Shown: positions 1-8,589, numbered from the stretch's first letter. The stretch: DNA of 64,000 bases from CBFFRJ01 sp051486985 (GCF_051486985.1 NZ_JAHVDV010000001.1:124001-188000), one strand, 5' to 3'. Notes: generated by a model not told the origin, from the letters alone. Program-made: numbers and translations.

Positions 1-950
1 ATGGATTTCGGGGCAAAGAACAAGGCGATGCTGAGGACGCCAGCCAGTACCGAGCAGTAACCAAACATCTGGACTTTGCTGAAGTTACGGGTCAGGCGTT
101 TTGCCAGTGCACTGCCTGCCGCTTTACCCAGAATATGCGCGCCGAGCATCCACATAAAATAGCTGGCACTGCCAAGATAATAGGTCACGAAATACATCAT
201 GGCACCGAGACGAATAACCCCAAAGCCAATATTGGTTATCACCAGCATGGCAACCACGCGCCATTGATCGTTACGTAACAAATCACGTAGTTCAGCAAGG
301 TAATTATTATGTGTGGCCGGCGCTTTAATGCGTTCGCGAGTATTTGCAAAACAGATCCAGAACATAATCACCGCTGCGCTTGCCATTATGGCCATCGCCC
401 AGCGGTAACCCAATAATTTGTCATCACCGCCAAGATATTGAGCCAGAGGCATCATAAAGAAGGTCGACATTGCGCCACCAAGGGTCGCTAAAAAGAAGCG
501 ATAGGATTGCAATGAAATACGATCCTCATTATTAGGCGTGATGACAGCACCCATTGAGCAGTAAGGAATATTAATCGCGGTATACATCAGCATCATCAGC
601 GTATAACTGATGGTAGCGAAAATCATCTTACCGGAAAGGGTCAGCGATTCAGGCACGGCGTAGGTCAGCAGGCAGCTGGCCCCGAAGGGAAGTGCAAGCC
701 AGAGCATCCAGGGACGGAATTTTCCCCAGCGGGTTTTGGTACGATCCGCAAGATAACCCATCGCCGGGTCGATAATAGCGTCAGCGGTACGCGCGAGTAA
801 AAACATGGTGCCCACGAAGGCGGCGGGTAATCCTACAACGTCCGTATAATAAAAGGTCAGAAAGATAATGACGTTATCCAGCCCGACGTGGCTTGCCATG
901 TCGCCCAGTCCATAACTGATTTTTTCTTTACGGGTGATCGTTAAATTCAT
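1..950 (-). CDS. GPH-family sugar:cation symporter (C-terminus cut by window edge)
   Basis: The protein begins MNLTITRKEKISYGLGD at the CAT of 948-950, runs leftwards and leaves the window at base 1, so about 317 residues are visible and the C-terminal part is missing. It is strongly hydrophobic with many membrane segments. It has the hallmarks of the glycoside-pentoside-hexuronide:cation symporter family (MelB, UidB, YicJ, TogT): the N-terminal SYGLGD motif, a TDVVG segment, and DPAMGYLADRTKTRWGKFRP in the first cytoplasmic loop. The family imports glycosides, pentosides or hexuronides with Na+ or H+ at the inner membrane. The substrate cannot be told from the sequence. In E. coli yoaI and yeaK are not next to such a gene, so this is probably a lineage-specific neighbour. 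A GAAA-N5-TTTC motif at 1053-1065 lies about 100 bases upstream of the start. Confidence 0.85.
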   Translation of the reverse strand, partial: MNLTITRKEKISYGLGDMASHVGLDNVIIFLTFYYTDVVGLPAAFVGTMFLLARTADAIIDPAMGYLADRTKTRWGKFRPWMLWLALPFGASCLLTYAVPESLTLSGKMIFATISYTLMMLMYTAINIPYCSMGAVITPNNEDRISLQSYRFFLATLGGAMSTFFMMPLAQYLGGDDKLLGYRWAMAIMASAAVIMFWICFANTRERIKAPATHNNYLAELRDLLRNDQWRVVAMLVITNIGFGVIRLGAMMYFVTYYLGSASYFMWMLGAHILGKAAGSALAKRLTRNFSKVQMFGYCSVLAGVLSIALFFAPKS

Positions 951-1257
951 TGTATTCACCAGACTCTGTAAGGTTATTTCAGGGGGGTACTGAATATATG
1001 GTGTGTCAATATTGGATGGTTAACAATTACGAGATCTGCCTTCGGAATTATGGAAACTGCTTTTCGTGATACCGGTAACAATTTATTTATGCATACTGCA
1101 AATAATAAATAACCCGCTTTTAAGGCGAAAAGAAAGAGATATTAGGGCAGGAATCGTTTCAGCCGCAATTGACATCAGGATAATCTGGTCCTGTCATTAA
1201 ATCGTCACCTTAAGTGATTATTACTACCTTCATCTGGACAAAAAACAGGCATAAAAG
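951..1257. other. Divergent intergenic region between the GPH symporter and yoaI
   Basis: These 307 bases lie between two divergent starts and have no credible reading frame. The region is AT-rich around 1076-1110. It contains a short inverted repeat TCAC/GTGA at 1206-1218 and a GAAACTGCTTTTC motif at 1053-1065 that loosely resembles a KdgR half-palindrome pair. No promoter could be assigned with confidence. Confidence 0.4.
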
Positions 1258-1368
1258 ATGAACGATCCGATGCAATATGAAGTGCTTCTCATCACGTTAT
1301 CTTTTATTACCATGATGGTGGTGCTGGTTCTGGCGGTACTGATGCTGGAAAAAGCGGGCTGGCCATAA
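1258..1368 (+). CDS. yoaI: YoaI small membrane protein
   Basis: This 36-codon gene begins MNDPMQYEVLLITLSFI and ends MLEKAGWP. It has one predicted membrane helix (about residues 10-30) and a short charged tail, as in the 34-residue E. coli YoaI, with which it shares the MNDPM start. In E. coli yoaI is next to yeaK, and here yeaK ends 17 bases downstream on the opposite strand. It belongs to the small inner-membrane proteins detected by expression studies, and its molecular function is unknown. The upstream GCATAAAAG is a weak ribosome-binding context. Identity rests on start, length, topology and position. Confidence 0.82.
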   Translation: MNDPMQYEVLLITLSFITMMVVLVLAVLMLEKAGWP

Positions 1369-1385
1369 CGCCACGCCCTGTTGCC

Positions 1386-1886
1386 TCACGGCAGGCGATG
1401 AAAACTGACCTGTTGCGGGCGCGCGATGCGCAGGTAATCCTCGGTGTTGAGAATAATAGACTTCTCCAGAAGTCCGGCGTTAAAAGCTATCTCCTCAACG
1501 CGTTCAAACAGGAGCGGGTCGGCGACCAGTTTCAGGTCCGGATGAAAACTAAAGGGAGGGATGGCACCAAATACACAGGCCGTTAAGCTTTCAACTTCCG
1601 CCGGGCTTGCCAGCGAGGCTTTAGTGCCGCCAAAAAAGGATGCCAGTTGCGATAAGTCTGCCTGCAGATCAGCGGCCAAAATCGCCAGGACATGTCGTTT
1701 TACCCCGTTGCCTTTAATTTTACAGACCAGCGCTTTGGCGCCCTGGGCCAGGGCCGTTTTACGTATTTCACTCACCGCTTCGCATTTACCAGAGGCTTCG
1801 TGTTCAACCACACGATAGCGTGCATGGTGCGCATCAAGGGTTTCTATAAGATGCTGATGGATATCAAGACTGGCAATGGTGGACAT
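1386..1886 (-). CDS. yeaK: YeaK, YbaK/EbsC-family mischarged aminoacyl-tRNA deacylase
   Basis: The product has 166 residues, starting MSTIASLDIHQHL at 1886 with GGGAG upstream. A longer frame to 1985 lacks a good ribosome site and extends past the E. coli homologue. It has the YbaK/ProX editing-domain pattern: HEASGKCEAVSEIR, GAKALVCKIKG with the family lysine, and FGAIPPFSFHPDL. Known homologues are free-standing editing proteins that hydrolyse mischarged aminoacyl-tRNAs in the cytoplasm. Gene order (yoaI, yeaK, then yeaH-yeaG) follows E. coli except that yeaI and yeaJ are missing. Orthology is clear; substrate preference cannot be read from the sequence. Confidence 0.92.
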   Translation of the reverse strand: MSTIASLDIHQHLIETLDAHHARYRVVEHEASGKCEAVSEIRKTALAQGAKALVCKIKGNGVKRHVLAILAADLQADLSQLASFFGGTKASLASPAEVESLTACVFGAIPPFSFHPDLKLVADPLLFERVEEIAFNAGLLEKSIILNTEDYLRIARPQQVSFHRLP

Positions 1887-1943
1887 TATCGCTCCCGGAT
1901 GAATAGCGTAAAACCCAAGAGTAATGCAGCGCGACGGGGATGA

Positions 1944-1976
1944 AAATAAAAAAGCCGCCTGAGAAGAAGGCGGCTT
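1944..1976 (-). terminator. Hairpin with U-tract in minus orientation
   Basis: A perfect 9-bp stem pairs AAGCCGCCT (1952-1960) with AGGCGGCTT (1968-1976). Read on the minus strand it is followed by TTTTATTTTC. It lies between yeaH and yeaK, upstream of the yeaK start, so it is a second terminator for yeaGH transcripts or a leader hairpin of yeaK. Confidence 0.65.
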
Positions 1977-2151
1977 AAAAAGCACTCATTTCAACAACGC
2001 TGTTATGTGTACTATTTTCAAAGGCCAGACGCTAATGGCGCGAATGGAAAATCGAGTTTGTCCGGAAGTAATATGCCATATCGACGGCGGGGCAAGAGGG
2101 GAAATAGCTGCATTTTTGTACCGCAATTTGCCCCTTAGGGTATTGTGCGCG

Positions 2152-2180
2152 AAAAACAGCCAGCGGGGGATCGCTGGCTG
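2152..2180 (-). terminator. Rho-independent terminator of yeaGH
   Basis: The stem CAGCCAGCG (2157-2165) pairs with CGCTGGCTG (2172-2180) around a six-base loop. On the minus strand it is followed by TTTTT. It begins 9 bases after the yeaH stop codon. Confidence 0.85.
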
Positions 2181-2189
2181 CCGGTTCGA

Positions 2190-3473
2190 TTAACTGCCGG
2201 AGGTGGCAGCCTGTTTATGAAAAAGCTCGCGGAACACAGGATAAATATCTTCCTGGTCGCGGATGTGCTGGATAGCGAAGTTGTCGAACATCGTTTGCAG
2301 ATGCTCGTACTCCCGCCAGAGCGTCTGATGCGCACGACGGGTGATTTCAATGTAACTGTAGTAACGCACCACCGGGAGGATCTTTTTCGCCAGAATCTCG
2401 TGACACAACGGCGAGTCGTCTGCCCAGTTATCACCATCCGAGGCCTGCGCGGCGTAAATATTCCATTGGGTAGGATCGTAACGTGCCTTCACCACTTCAT
2501 CCATTAGCTTCAGCGCACTCGACACGATGGTGCCGCCTGTCTCCTGCGAGTAAAAGAACTCATGCTCGTCCACCTCTTTTGCCTGGGTATGGTGGCGAAT
2601 ATAGACGACCTCGACGTTTTTATAGGTCCGACTCAGGAAGAGATAGAGCAGGATGTAAAAGCGCTTGGCCATATCCTTGGTGGCTTGATCCATTGAGCCT
2701 GATACGTCCATCAGGCAGAACATTACGGCCTGGCTCGATGGCTCCGGGCGCTTTTCATAATTTTTGTAGCGTAAATCAAAGGTGTCGATAAAAGGTACGC
2801 GTTCAATCTTCGCACGCAGCTCCGCAATCTCTTTACGCAGACGCTCCTCTTCCAGTAGCTGGGCAGGTTCACTTCTGGCTACGTTGTCCAGATCCTCTTC
2901 AAGTGCGCGTAGTTCGCGTCGCTTACCGGCAGTCATCGCCGTGCGTCGCGCCAGCGAGTTCTGCAGAGAGCGCACGACGCTGATGTTGGCAGGCACGCCG
3001 TTTGCCGTATATCCCGCCCGGTGGGTTTTATACTCATTGAGCTGTCGGTGCTGATTTTTCTTCAGATTAGGCAGCGCCAGATCTTCGAAAAGCAGGTCCA
3101 GATATTCGTCTTTCGAAATCTGGAAGACAAATTCATCCTGACCTTCGCCGTCGGCGCTGGCTTCTCCCTGACCACTCCCACCGCCGCCACCGCCACCCTG
3201 AGGGCGCTCGATACGGTCATTCTGTACAAAGTGATCGTTACCAGGGTGGACACGATGGCGTAAGCCGCCGCGTCCCTGATGGAACATCGGTTCGCTGATG
3301 TCATCAATGGGAATTGAGACGGACTCACCGGTCTCAACGTCGGTGACGGAGCGTTTGTTAATCGCTTCGGAAATCGACTGCTTTATTTGCGCTTTATAAC
3401 GGCGTAAAAATCGCTGGCGGTTAACCGTGCTCTTATTTTTACCGTTAAGTCTTCGGTCAATGAACCAGGTCAT
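2190..3473 (-). CDS. yeaH: YeaH, DUF444/UPF0229 von Willebrand-A-like protein
   Basis: At 427 residues this is the length of E. coli YeaH. The N-terminal third is basic and low in complexity, with a glycine run near residue 95 (GGGGGGGSGQGEAS). The C-terminal half has a von Willebrand-A-like fold with the MIDAS signature CLMDVSGSMDQATKD (DxSxS). It lies downstream of yeaG on the same strand, 122 bases away, with a palindrome in between. DUF444 proteins occur with PrkA-type kinases throughout proteobacteria. In E. coli the pair is induced by nitrogen starvation and general stress. A partner or effector role for the YeaG kinase is an inference from this linkage. Confidence 0.95.
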   Translation of the reverse strand: MTWFIDRRLNGKNKSTVNRQRFLRRYKAQIKQSISEAINKRSVTDVETGESVSIPIDDISEPMFHQGRGGLRHRVHPGNDHFVQNDRIERPQGGGGGGGSGQGEASADGEGQDEFVFQISKDEYLDLLFEDLALPNLKKNQHRQLNEYKTHRAGYTANGVPANISVVRSLQNSLARRTAMTAGKRRELRALEEDLDNVARSEPAQLLEEERLRKEIAELRAKIERVPFIDTFDLRYKNYEKRPEPSSQAVMFCLMDVSGSMDQATKDMAKRFYILLYLFLSRTYKNVEVVYIRHHTQAKEVDEHEFFYSQETGGTIVSSALKLMDEVVKARYDPTQWNIYAAQASDGDNWADDSPLCHEILAKKILPVVRYYSYIEITRRAHQTLWREYEHLQTMFDNFAIQHIRDQEDIYPVFRELFHKQAATSGS

Positions 3474-3518
3474 AGGCCCTCCGGTACTGCATTTGCCAAC
3501 TTCTTATGGCGTTGTAAT

Positions 3519-3544
3519 GCCGGACGGCATACCGCCCGTCCGGC
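3519..3544. repeat. REP/PU-like palindrome between yeaG and yeaH
   Basis: GCCGGACGG (3519-3527) and CCGTCCGGC (3536-3544) form a 9-bp stem and are followed by CTACA, the typical right end of enterobacterial REP sequences. Such intercistronic hairpins usually stabilise the upstream mRNA (here yeaG) against 3' exonucleases. Confidence 0.7.
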
Positions 3545-3595
3545 CTACAGTTCTCATTGTTCTGGCCCGATACCGCGTACCGGGCAGGCATGACG

Positions 3596-5530
3596 TTAAG
3601 ACGATTTGCGCACGCGCAGATACCATTCGCAAAGCAGACGAACCTGTTTGCGGGTGTACCCTTTTTCCATCATGCGGTCGACAAAATCGTCGTGCTTTTT
3701 CTGCTCATCGGTAGAGGTTTTGGCGTTGAACGAGATAACCGGCAGTAGCTCCTCGGTATTGGAGAACATTTTCTTCTCAATAACCGTGCGCAGTTTTTCG
3801 TAACTGGTCCAGTTCGGGTTGCGGCCACTGTTATTTGCCCGGGCGCGCAGCACGAAATTTACTATCTCATTGCGGAAATCTTTCGGATTGCTGATCCCCG
3901 CCGGTTTTTCGATTTTTTCCAGTTCTGCATTCAACGACTCACGGTCAAACAGCTGGCCGGTATCCGGGTCGCGGTACTCCTGATCCTGGATCCAGAAATC
4001 GGCATAGGTGACATAGCGGTCAAAAATGTTTTGCCCGTACTCGGAATAGGATTCCAGATAGGCCGTCTGGATCTCTTTGCCAATAAACTCAGCGTATTTC
4101 GGGATCAGATAACCTTTGAGGAATTCAAGATAACGTTCGGCCTGTTCCTGCGGAAACTGCTCGCGTTCAATTTGCTGTTCGAGCACATAGAAAAGGTGCA
4201 CCGGGTTTGCCGCCACTTCGACATGATCAAAGTTAAACACGCGGGAGAGGATTTTAAAGGCGAAACGGGTCGACAGGCCGTTCATCCCCTCATCCACACC
4301 GGCATAATCACGGTACTCCTGATAGGACTTGGCTTTCGGGTCGGTATCTTTCAGGCTTTCACCGTCATACACGCGCATTTTCGAGTACACGCTGGAGTTT
4401 TCTGGCTCTTTCAGGCGCGACAGAATAGAGAATCGCGCGAGGGTTTCCAGCGTACCGGGCGCGCAGGGCGCATGGGTCAACTCACTGTGGTTAAGCAGTT
4501 TTTCGTAAATCTTGATCTCTTCGGAGATACGCAGGCAATAAGGCACCTTGACGATATAAACGCGGTCAAGGAAGGCCTCATTGTTTTTATTGTTACGGAA
4601 ACTCACCCATTCTGATTCGTTAGAGTGCGCAAGAATAATACCGTTAAAAGGCAGCGCGGAGATGCCTTCCGTACCGTTGTAGTTCCCCTCCTGCGTAGCG
4701 GTTAACAGAGGGTGCAGCACCTTAATGGGTGCCTTGAACATCTCCACGAACTCCATAATGCCCTGGTTGGCCCGGCACAGCGCGCCTGAGTAACCATAGG
4801 CATCCGGATCGTTTTGAGCATGGTTTTCCAGTTTACGGATATCAACTTTACCCACCAGCGCCGAGATGTCCTGGTTGTTCTCATCACCAGGCTCAGTTTT
4901 GGCAATCGCAATCTGCTCAAGGATGGAGGGCCAGACTTTGACGACGCGGAATTTAGAGATGTCGCCGCCAAAATCATGCAGACGTTTTGCCGCCCACGGA
5001 GACATGATAGTGCCAAGGTAACGACGGGGTACGCCGTACTCTTTTTCCAGAATCTGCGCATCTTCCTGCGGGTTAAACAGGCACAACGGGTGATCGTTGA
5101 CCGGGCTGCGTTCGCCGTTGGCGCTCAGTACGTAAATAGGGACACGCTGCATTAAGGCTTTCAGCCGCTCTGCCAGCGAAGATTTACCGCCACCGACCGG
5201 GCCGAGCAGATACAGGATCTGTTTCTTCTCTTCCAGCCCCTGGGCGGCGTGTTTGAGATAGGAGACAATCTGCTCAATAGCCTCTTCCATACCATAAAAC
5301 TCTTCGAACGCCGGGTAGCGTCCGATAACCCTATTCGAAAAGAGACGGGAAAGCCGTGGCTCTAGCGCAGTGTCCACCATTACTGGCTCCCCAATAGCCA
5401 TCAATAGTCTTTCAGCTGCGTTAGCATAGGCACTGCGATCCTGCTTACAAATAGCAAGAAACTCCTGCAGTGTGAACTCTTCGTCCTTGGCAGCTTCATA
5501 GCGCTGGCGGTAGTGATCGAATATATTCAT
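3596..5530 (-). CDS. yeaG: YeaG, PrkA-family serine protein kinase
   Basis: The product has 644 residues, starting MNIFDHYRQRYEAAKDE at 5530; the 45 residues upstream in the open frame are not part of the family. The N-terminal AAA+ module has a Walker A motif LLGPVGGGKSS near residue 105. The C-terminal PrkA domain is the Hanks-like kinase region. Length and ends match E. coli YeaG. The kinase acts in the cytoplasm and, in E. coli, contributes to adaptation to sustained nitrogen starvation. It is the first gene of yeaG-yeaH. In E. coli transcription uses promoters upstream of yeaG, including a nitrogen-controlled one. Here only 87 bases separate its start from the recombinase remnant of the island. 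Confidence 0.96.
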   Translation of the reverse strand: MNIFDHYRQRYEAAKDEEFTLQEFLAICKQDRSAYANAAERLLMAIGEPVMVDTALEPRLSRLFSNRVIGRYPAFEEFYGMEEAIEQIVSYLKHAAQGLEEKKQILYLLGPVGGGKSSLAERLKALMQRVPIYVLSANGERSPVNDHPLCLFNPQEDAQILEKEYGVPRRYLGTIMSPWAAKRLHDFGGDISKFRVVKVWPSILEQIAIAKTEPGDENNQDISALVGKVDIRKLENHAQNDPDAYGYSGALCRANQGIMEFVEMFKAPIKVLHPLLTATQEGNYNGTEGISALPFNGIILAHSNESEWVSFRNNKNNEAFLDRVYIVKVPYCLRISEEIKIYEKLLNHSELTHAPCAPGTLETLARFSILSRLKEPENSSVYSKMRVYDGESLKDTDPKAKSYQEYRDYAGVDEGMNGLSTRFAFKILSRVFNFDHVEVAANPVHLFYVLEQQIEREQFPQEQAERYLEFLKGYLIPKYAEFIGKEIQTAYLESYSEYGQNIFDRYVTYADFWIQDQEYRDPDTGQLFDRESLNAELEKIEKPAGISNPKDFRNEIVNFVLRARANNSGRNPNWTSYEKLRTVIEKKMFSNTEELLPVISFNAKTSTDEQKKHDDFVDRMMEKGYTRKQVRLLCEWYLRVRKSS

Positions 5531-5617
5531 GGCATGCCGTCCTATTGTAATCGATGGGAACATTTTAAAAGTACGGGCAATTTTTACTTTTAGCGTCGTA
5601 AACCAACAGGATAAAAA

Positions 5618-6852
5618 ATGACTTATCGTCCTATTTGTTATGAGCGTGTATCGAGTTTTGATCAAGTCGTAAGCGGAGCGGGTCTGGATGATCGGCGTTC
5701 AATTATTGAACAATCTTTAGATGATAATTCTGAAAAATTTAGTGATGATAGGATTTATATAATAGATGAGGGCGTTTCTGCGTTTAAAAATGCCAACATT
5801 TCACCCGGCTCGAATTTAGGTAAATTTTTACAGTATGTGCGTAATCGCAAGTCTGGGACTGCCGATGCATTAATAGTCACATCATAAGATCGCTTGAGTC
5901 GTCGTTCGTCGTAGGCGGAAAATACTATTCAATTCATCGTTGTTAGTGGCATTGTCGTACATCATATCAGTACGGGTTTAGTGTTAAAAAACGATGACAG
6001 TTTCTCAAAAATACTCATGGAAATTATCCTACAGTGTTCGCATAACGAATCGCTGATGAAGTCAGTACGTGCGAAGGTGGTATGGCAGAACAAGGTGCAA
6101 AGAGCGGCAGCTAATGGTGAGGTAGTATCCAACCGTATGCCATTCTGGTTAGAAAACATTGATAACAAGTACTCGATCATTCAGGAACAGGCTGTACTCA
6201 TTGTGCAGTGTTTTGAATGGTACAGGCAGGGGTTTAGTACTGGTGAAATTGTTAAACGGCTTGATAATCCTAAGTGGCAGATGGTTAGGGTATCGAGGCT
6301 CATTCGTGACCGCAGATTGTTAGGGAACATAAGCGGCACAACGATGAGGTGATCTCGAATGTGTACCCAAAAATCATTGATGATGCACTATTCCTAACTG
6401 CTAACCGTATGATGGATACGGTTATGACTGATAAGAAAAAGCCTGCTGGGGATCTTCTTCTTGAGCCATCTGTAGTTAAACAAATATTCTCATTGTCAGA
6501 AAGTGGGCTTGGATCTGGAGCCATAGTAAAGCGATTACCAAAAGGCTGGAGTACGGTAAACGTATTAAGAGTACTTAGAGATAAAAAAGTTGTTGAAATG
6601 ATAATTATCGACAACCTTACATTTGAACGAGTAAATACAAAACTCACTGCAAATGGTGTTGCAAACTGTATAAGAAAAGATGTAACCCTTGCACAAGATG
6701 ATTACATTACAAACCTTTTCTCAAGAATTCTAAAGTGTGGTTGTTGTGGTGGCAATATTGCAATCCATTACAACCATGTAAGAACGAAGTATGTAATTTG
6801 TAGAACGAGGGAAGAGAAGAAAAGATGTGCTGCTAAATCTATTCAACTGTAA
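5618..6852 (+). pseudogene. Large serine recombinase, inactivated by two stops and a frameshift
   Basis: Reading from ATG 5618 gives a resolvase-like N-terminus (YERVSSFDQV, with the catalytic-serine context RVSS). The frame is broken by TAA at 5885-5887 and TAG at 5912-5914, yet the amino acids after them stay family-like (DRLSRRSS, then VVSGIVVHHIST). The same frame continues with recombinase-domain sequence to TGA at 6350-6352. The homology moves to another frame near 6340 (HNDEVISNVYPKIIDDALF) and ends with a zinc ribbon CGCCG...CRTREEKKRC and a stop at 6850-6852. The coiled-coil tail usual in large serine recombinases is missing. This is a former integrase of the island and is no longer functional. 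Base composition is AT-rich compared with yeaG. Confidence 0.85.
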
Positions 6853-7334
6853 TAGCAGGTTTATCACCCATCAGTCCTTTATATAATTGCTTAAGTCTGG
6901 TATGAACTTTAGTTTGTTTGCTATCGAGTTTTGCTAATTTATTAATGACATCATCGATGGTTTTCGATAATTTCCATTTTGGAATGGCATTGGTCTTTTT
7001 TACACGCTCCGAAAAATAACATGTAAAAATCTCACTTGCTATCTTGTATTTTTGAGATGATATGAAAAAGTACAGAGTGTGTAATTTAAATATTTCTTCT
7101 ATTATGGTTTTTTTTGTTTTCTTTTAGAGAATAACCATACCACATTAGCTCTGATTTTTCTGAGTCAAACTTCAACTTATAGCCAGAGTTATACGGATCT
7201 TTTATGTCTTTGAGTTCAGAGAAGTGAGTTTTCAATTTATTATATCTAGGAAGTACTTCTTCTCGATGACTCTTAACAACGATTTCAAGAACCTTTACCA
7301 ACTCAATGAAACTCCCATCAATTGAGTCACTCAC
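6839..7334 (-). pseudogene. Helical cytosolic segment, broken by a frameshift in an A run
   Basis: A frame opening with GTG at 7332-7334 (MSDSIDGSFIELVKV) runs to a stop at 7086. Near 7108 the mRNA strand has eight consecutive A. Dropping one A continues the frame without stops for about 80 further residues (TIIEEIFKLHTLYFF to GDKPAITVE), ending at TAG 6839-6841. The joined product would be about 165 residues, charged and mostly helical. The GTG is in the same frame as the gene upstream (7338-7619), separated only by TGA 7338-7340 and one codon, so both pieces may have been a single protein of about 260 residues. I recognise no named family. It overlaps the end of the recombinase remnant by 14 bases. 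Confidence 0.6.
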
Positions 7335-7337
7335 AAC

Positions 7338-7619
7338 TCAACTCAGCATTGTTTTTACATTGTTTTTAAGGAATTTAATTGCATCAGGTAAACCATTTTG
7401 ATTTAGTTTTGGTTTAAGCCACTTCTTTGTTTGTAATACTGCGTAAACTGCAGCACTTGCAATAGCAATGATACATAAAGCACTTACCCAATCCGTTACA
7501 GAACCCCACTCGAAACCTTTCGAACCAGCGAAAAGTACTTTTATAAAAAACAGAATTTCTAAGGAAGCAATAATCCCTATCATAATAAAGAAAGGTGTAG
7601 AATATTTTTTAATGTCCAT
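7338..7619 (-). CDS. Small two-helix membrane protein, possibly the N-terminal part of a split gene
   Basis: The product has 93 residues, starting MDIKKYSTPFFIMIG at 7619. Two hydrophobic stretches (about residues 9-31 and 42-62) flank GFEWGSVTDWVSAL, and a basic KKWLKPKLNQN segment follows. The arrangement WGSVTDWVSAL-(TM)-basic helix is seen in many uncharacterised accessory-region membrane proteins whose C-terminus is a helical cytosolic domain. Here the frame stops at TGA 7338-7340 and reopens two codons later, so it may be the membrane-anchor half of a broken gene. The function is unknown. The AT-rich composition sets it apart from the chromosomal backbone. Confidence 0.55.
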   Translation of the reverse strand: MDIKKYSTPFFIMIGIIASLEILFFIKVLFAGSKGFEWGSVTDWVSALCIIAIASAAVYAVLQTKKWLKPKLNQNGLPDAIKFLKNNVKTMLS

Positions 7620-7767
7620 ATCAAGCCTTAATCAAAATCAGTTGCAACACATCACCACCACTGAAACTTATATAAATATTTTTTAAGATAAATCCCAATA
7701 TTATGTTACTACTTTAACGACAAAGACCGTCTTATTATTGCTGTCGTTCAGACAATGCCAGAGGCTG

Positions 7768-8235
7768 ATGATGGATACAGTAGAGCAGTTGAACGGAACG
7801 TACTTCTATGCTGGTAAATCTAATTTAAGTGCTGCTGAATTGTTCTTCATGGTGTTTTGTGAGAAGACTGTAGAACAGTTTGGATGAGGTGTTGCCGATT
7901 TCGCGGCAGTTATTGCAATAGTTTCAGGCCGAAACGATCTACCTACTCGCACCAAACCTGGTGGGTCTATTACTGGTACGTCGTATGCGTCGAAAGCATC
8001 CCGAGCGGTATTTAAAAAGGCAAAGTTCCCATTCGGTTTGTCGCTTCCAACTTGGTTAGGTGGGTACACTCCCTGGACCGCAAGAAAACAAATGGTACGT
8101 AACATCGCTCCATTCGTTGGACGTACTATACCGCTAATCGGTGTATTGATACTTGCGAATGACGTATCTCAAATTGTCTATCGTACCATCAGCGAGTACA
8201 ACGCTATTGCAAGGGGAAATGACAAGCTATGGTAG
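7768..8235 (+). pseudogene. Small hydrophobic accessory protein interrupted by an in-frame TGA
   Basis: From ATG 7768 (MMDTVEQLNGTYFYAGKSN) the frame runs to TGA at 7885-7887 (VEQFG*GVADFAAV) and continues open to TAG 8233-8235. The second part holds a membrane-like segment (TIPLIGVLILAND) and ends IARGNDKLW. Without the stop it would be about 155 residues. The last 65 residues could be made from an internal TTG at 8038. The 3' end overlaps the next gene by 7 bases, which implies translational coupling. It resembles uncharacterised enterobacterial proteins found just upstream of DUF1493 genes, a recollection I cannot verify here. No function is known to me. Confidence 0.6.
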
Positions 8236-8555
8236 ATAACATTGAGGAACGAGTTTATGAAATCGTTCGCCCATATGCAGGGACATATGTATTGTCTGAT
8301 AAACCAGTTCTATTGACTCCAGTGACAGATCTCGATAGTGATCTGTCTATCGATGAACTGGAGGCTGAGGATCTGATGGAGCGGTACTTCAACGAACTAC
8401 ATGTAGACAGAGGGGATTTTAATATCAAAACATATTTTCCCGACACTCCGGTTTCATGGAATCCATTTAAAAAAACAGAGCCAGTACCAGTACCCGATTT
8501 TACTATAAGTATGTTAATCGAGTCAGCTAAAGCCGGACGATGGTTATATGACTAA
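8229..8555 (+). CDS. DUF1493-like acidic small protein
   Basis: The product has 108 residues, starting MVDNIEERVYEIVRPYAG at 8229 inside the end of the preceding gene. It is acidic, especially around residues 36-50 (DLDSDLSIDELEAEDL), and has no membrane segment. The layout of an N-terminal helix, an acidic DLSIDELEAED stretch and a YFPDTPVSWNPF segment near residue 75 is like DUF1493 proteins of enterobacteria, whose function is unknown. It is the only unit of the island in which I see no lesion. It depends on the broken gene upstream for its transcription or coupling. The IS element begins 35 bases after its stop. Confidence 0.65.
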   Translation: MVDNIEERVYEIVRPYAGTYVLSDKPVLLTPVTDLDSDLSIDELEAEDLMERYFNELHVDRGDFNIKTYFPDTPVSWNPFKKTEPVPVPDFTISMLIESAKAGRWLYD

Positions 8556-8589
8556 TTTATCTATAAAAATATTGATACGTCTGAAATTT

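Noticed and set aside
5618..8235. Stop-codon recoding or programmed frameshifting as an explanation of the interrupted island genes
   Set aside because: All three stop codons occur together with frameshifts and a truncated recombinase C-terminus, which fits simple decay better. There is no sign of a recoding signal.
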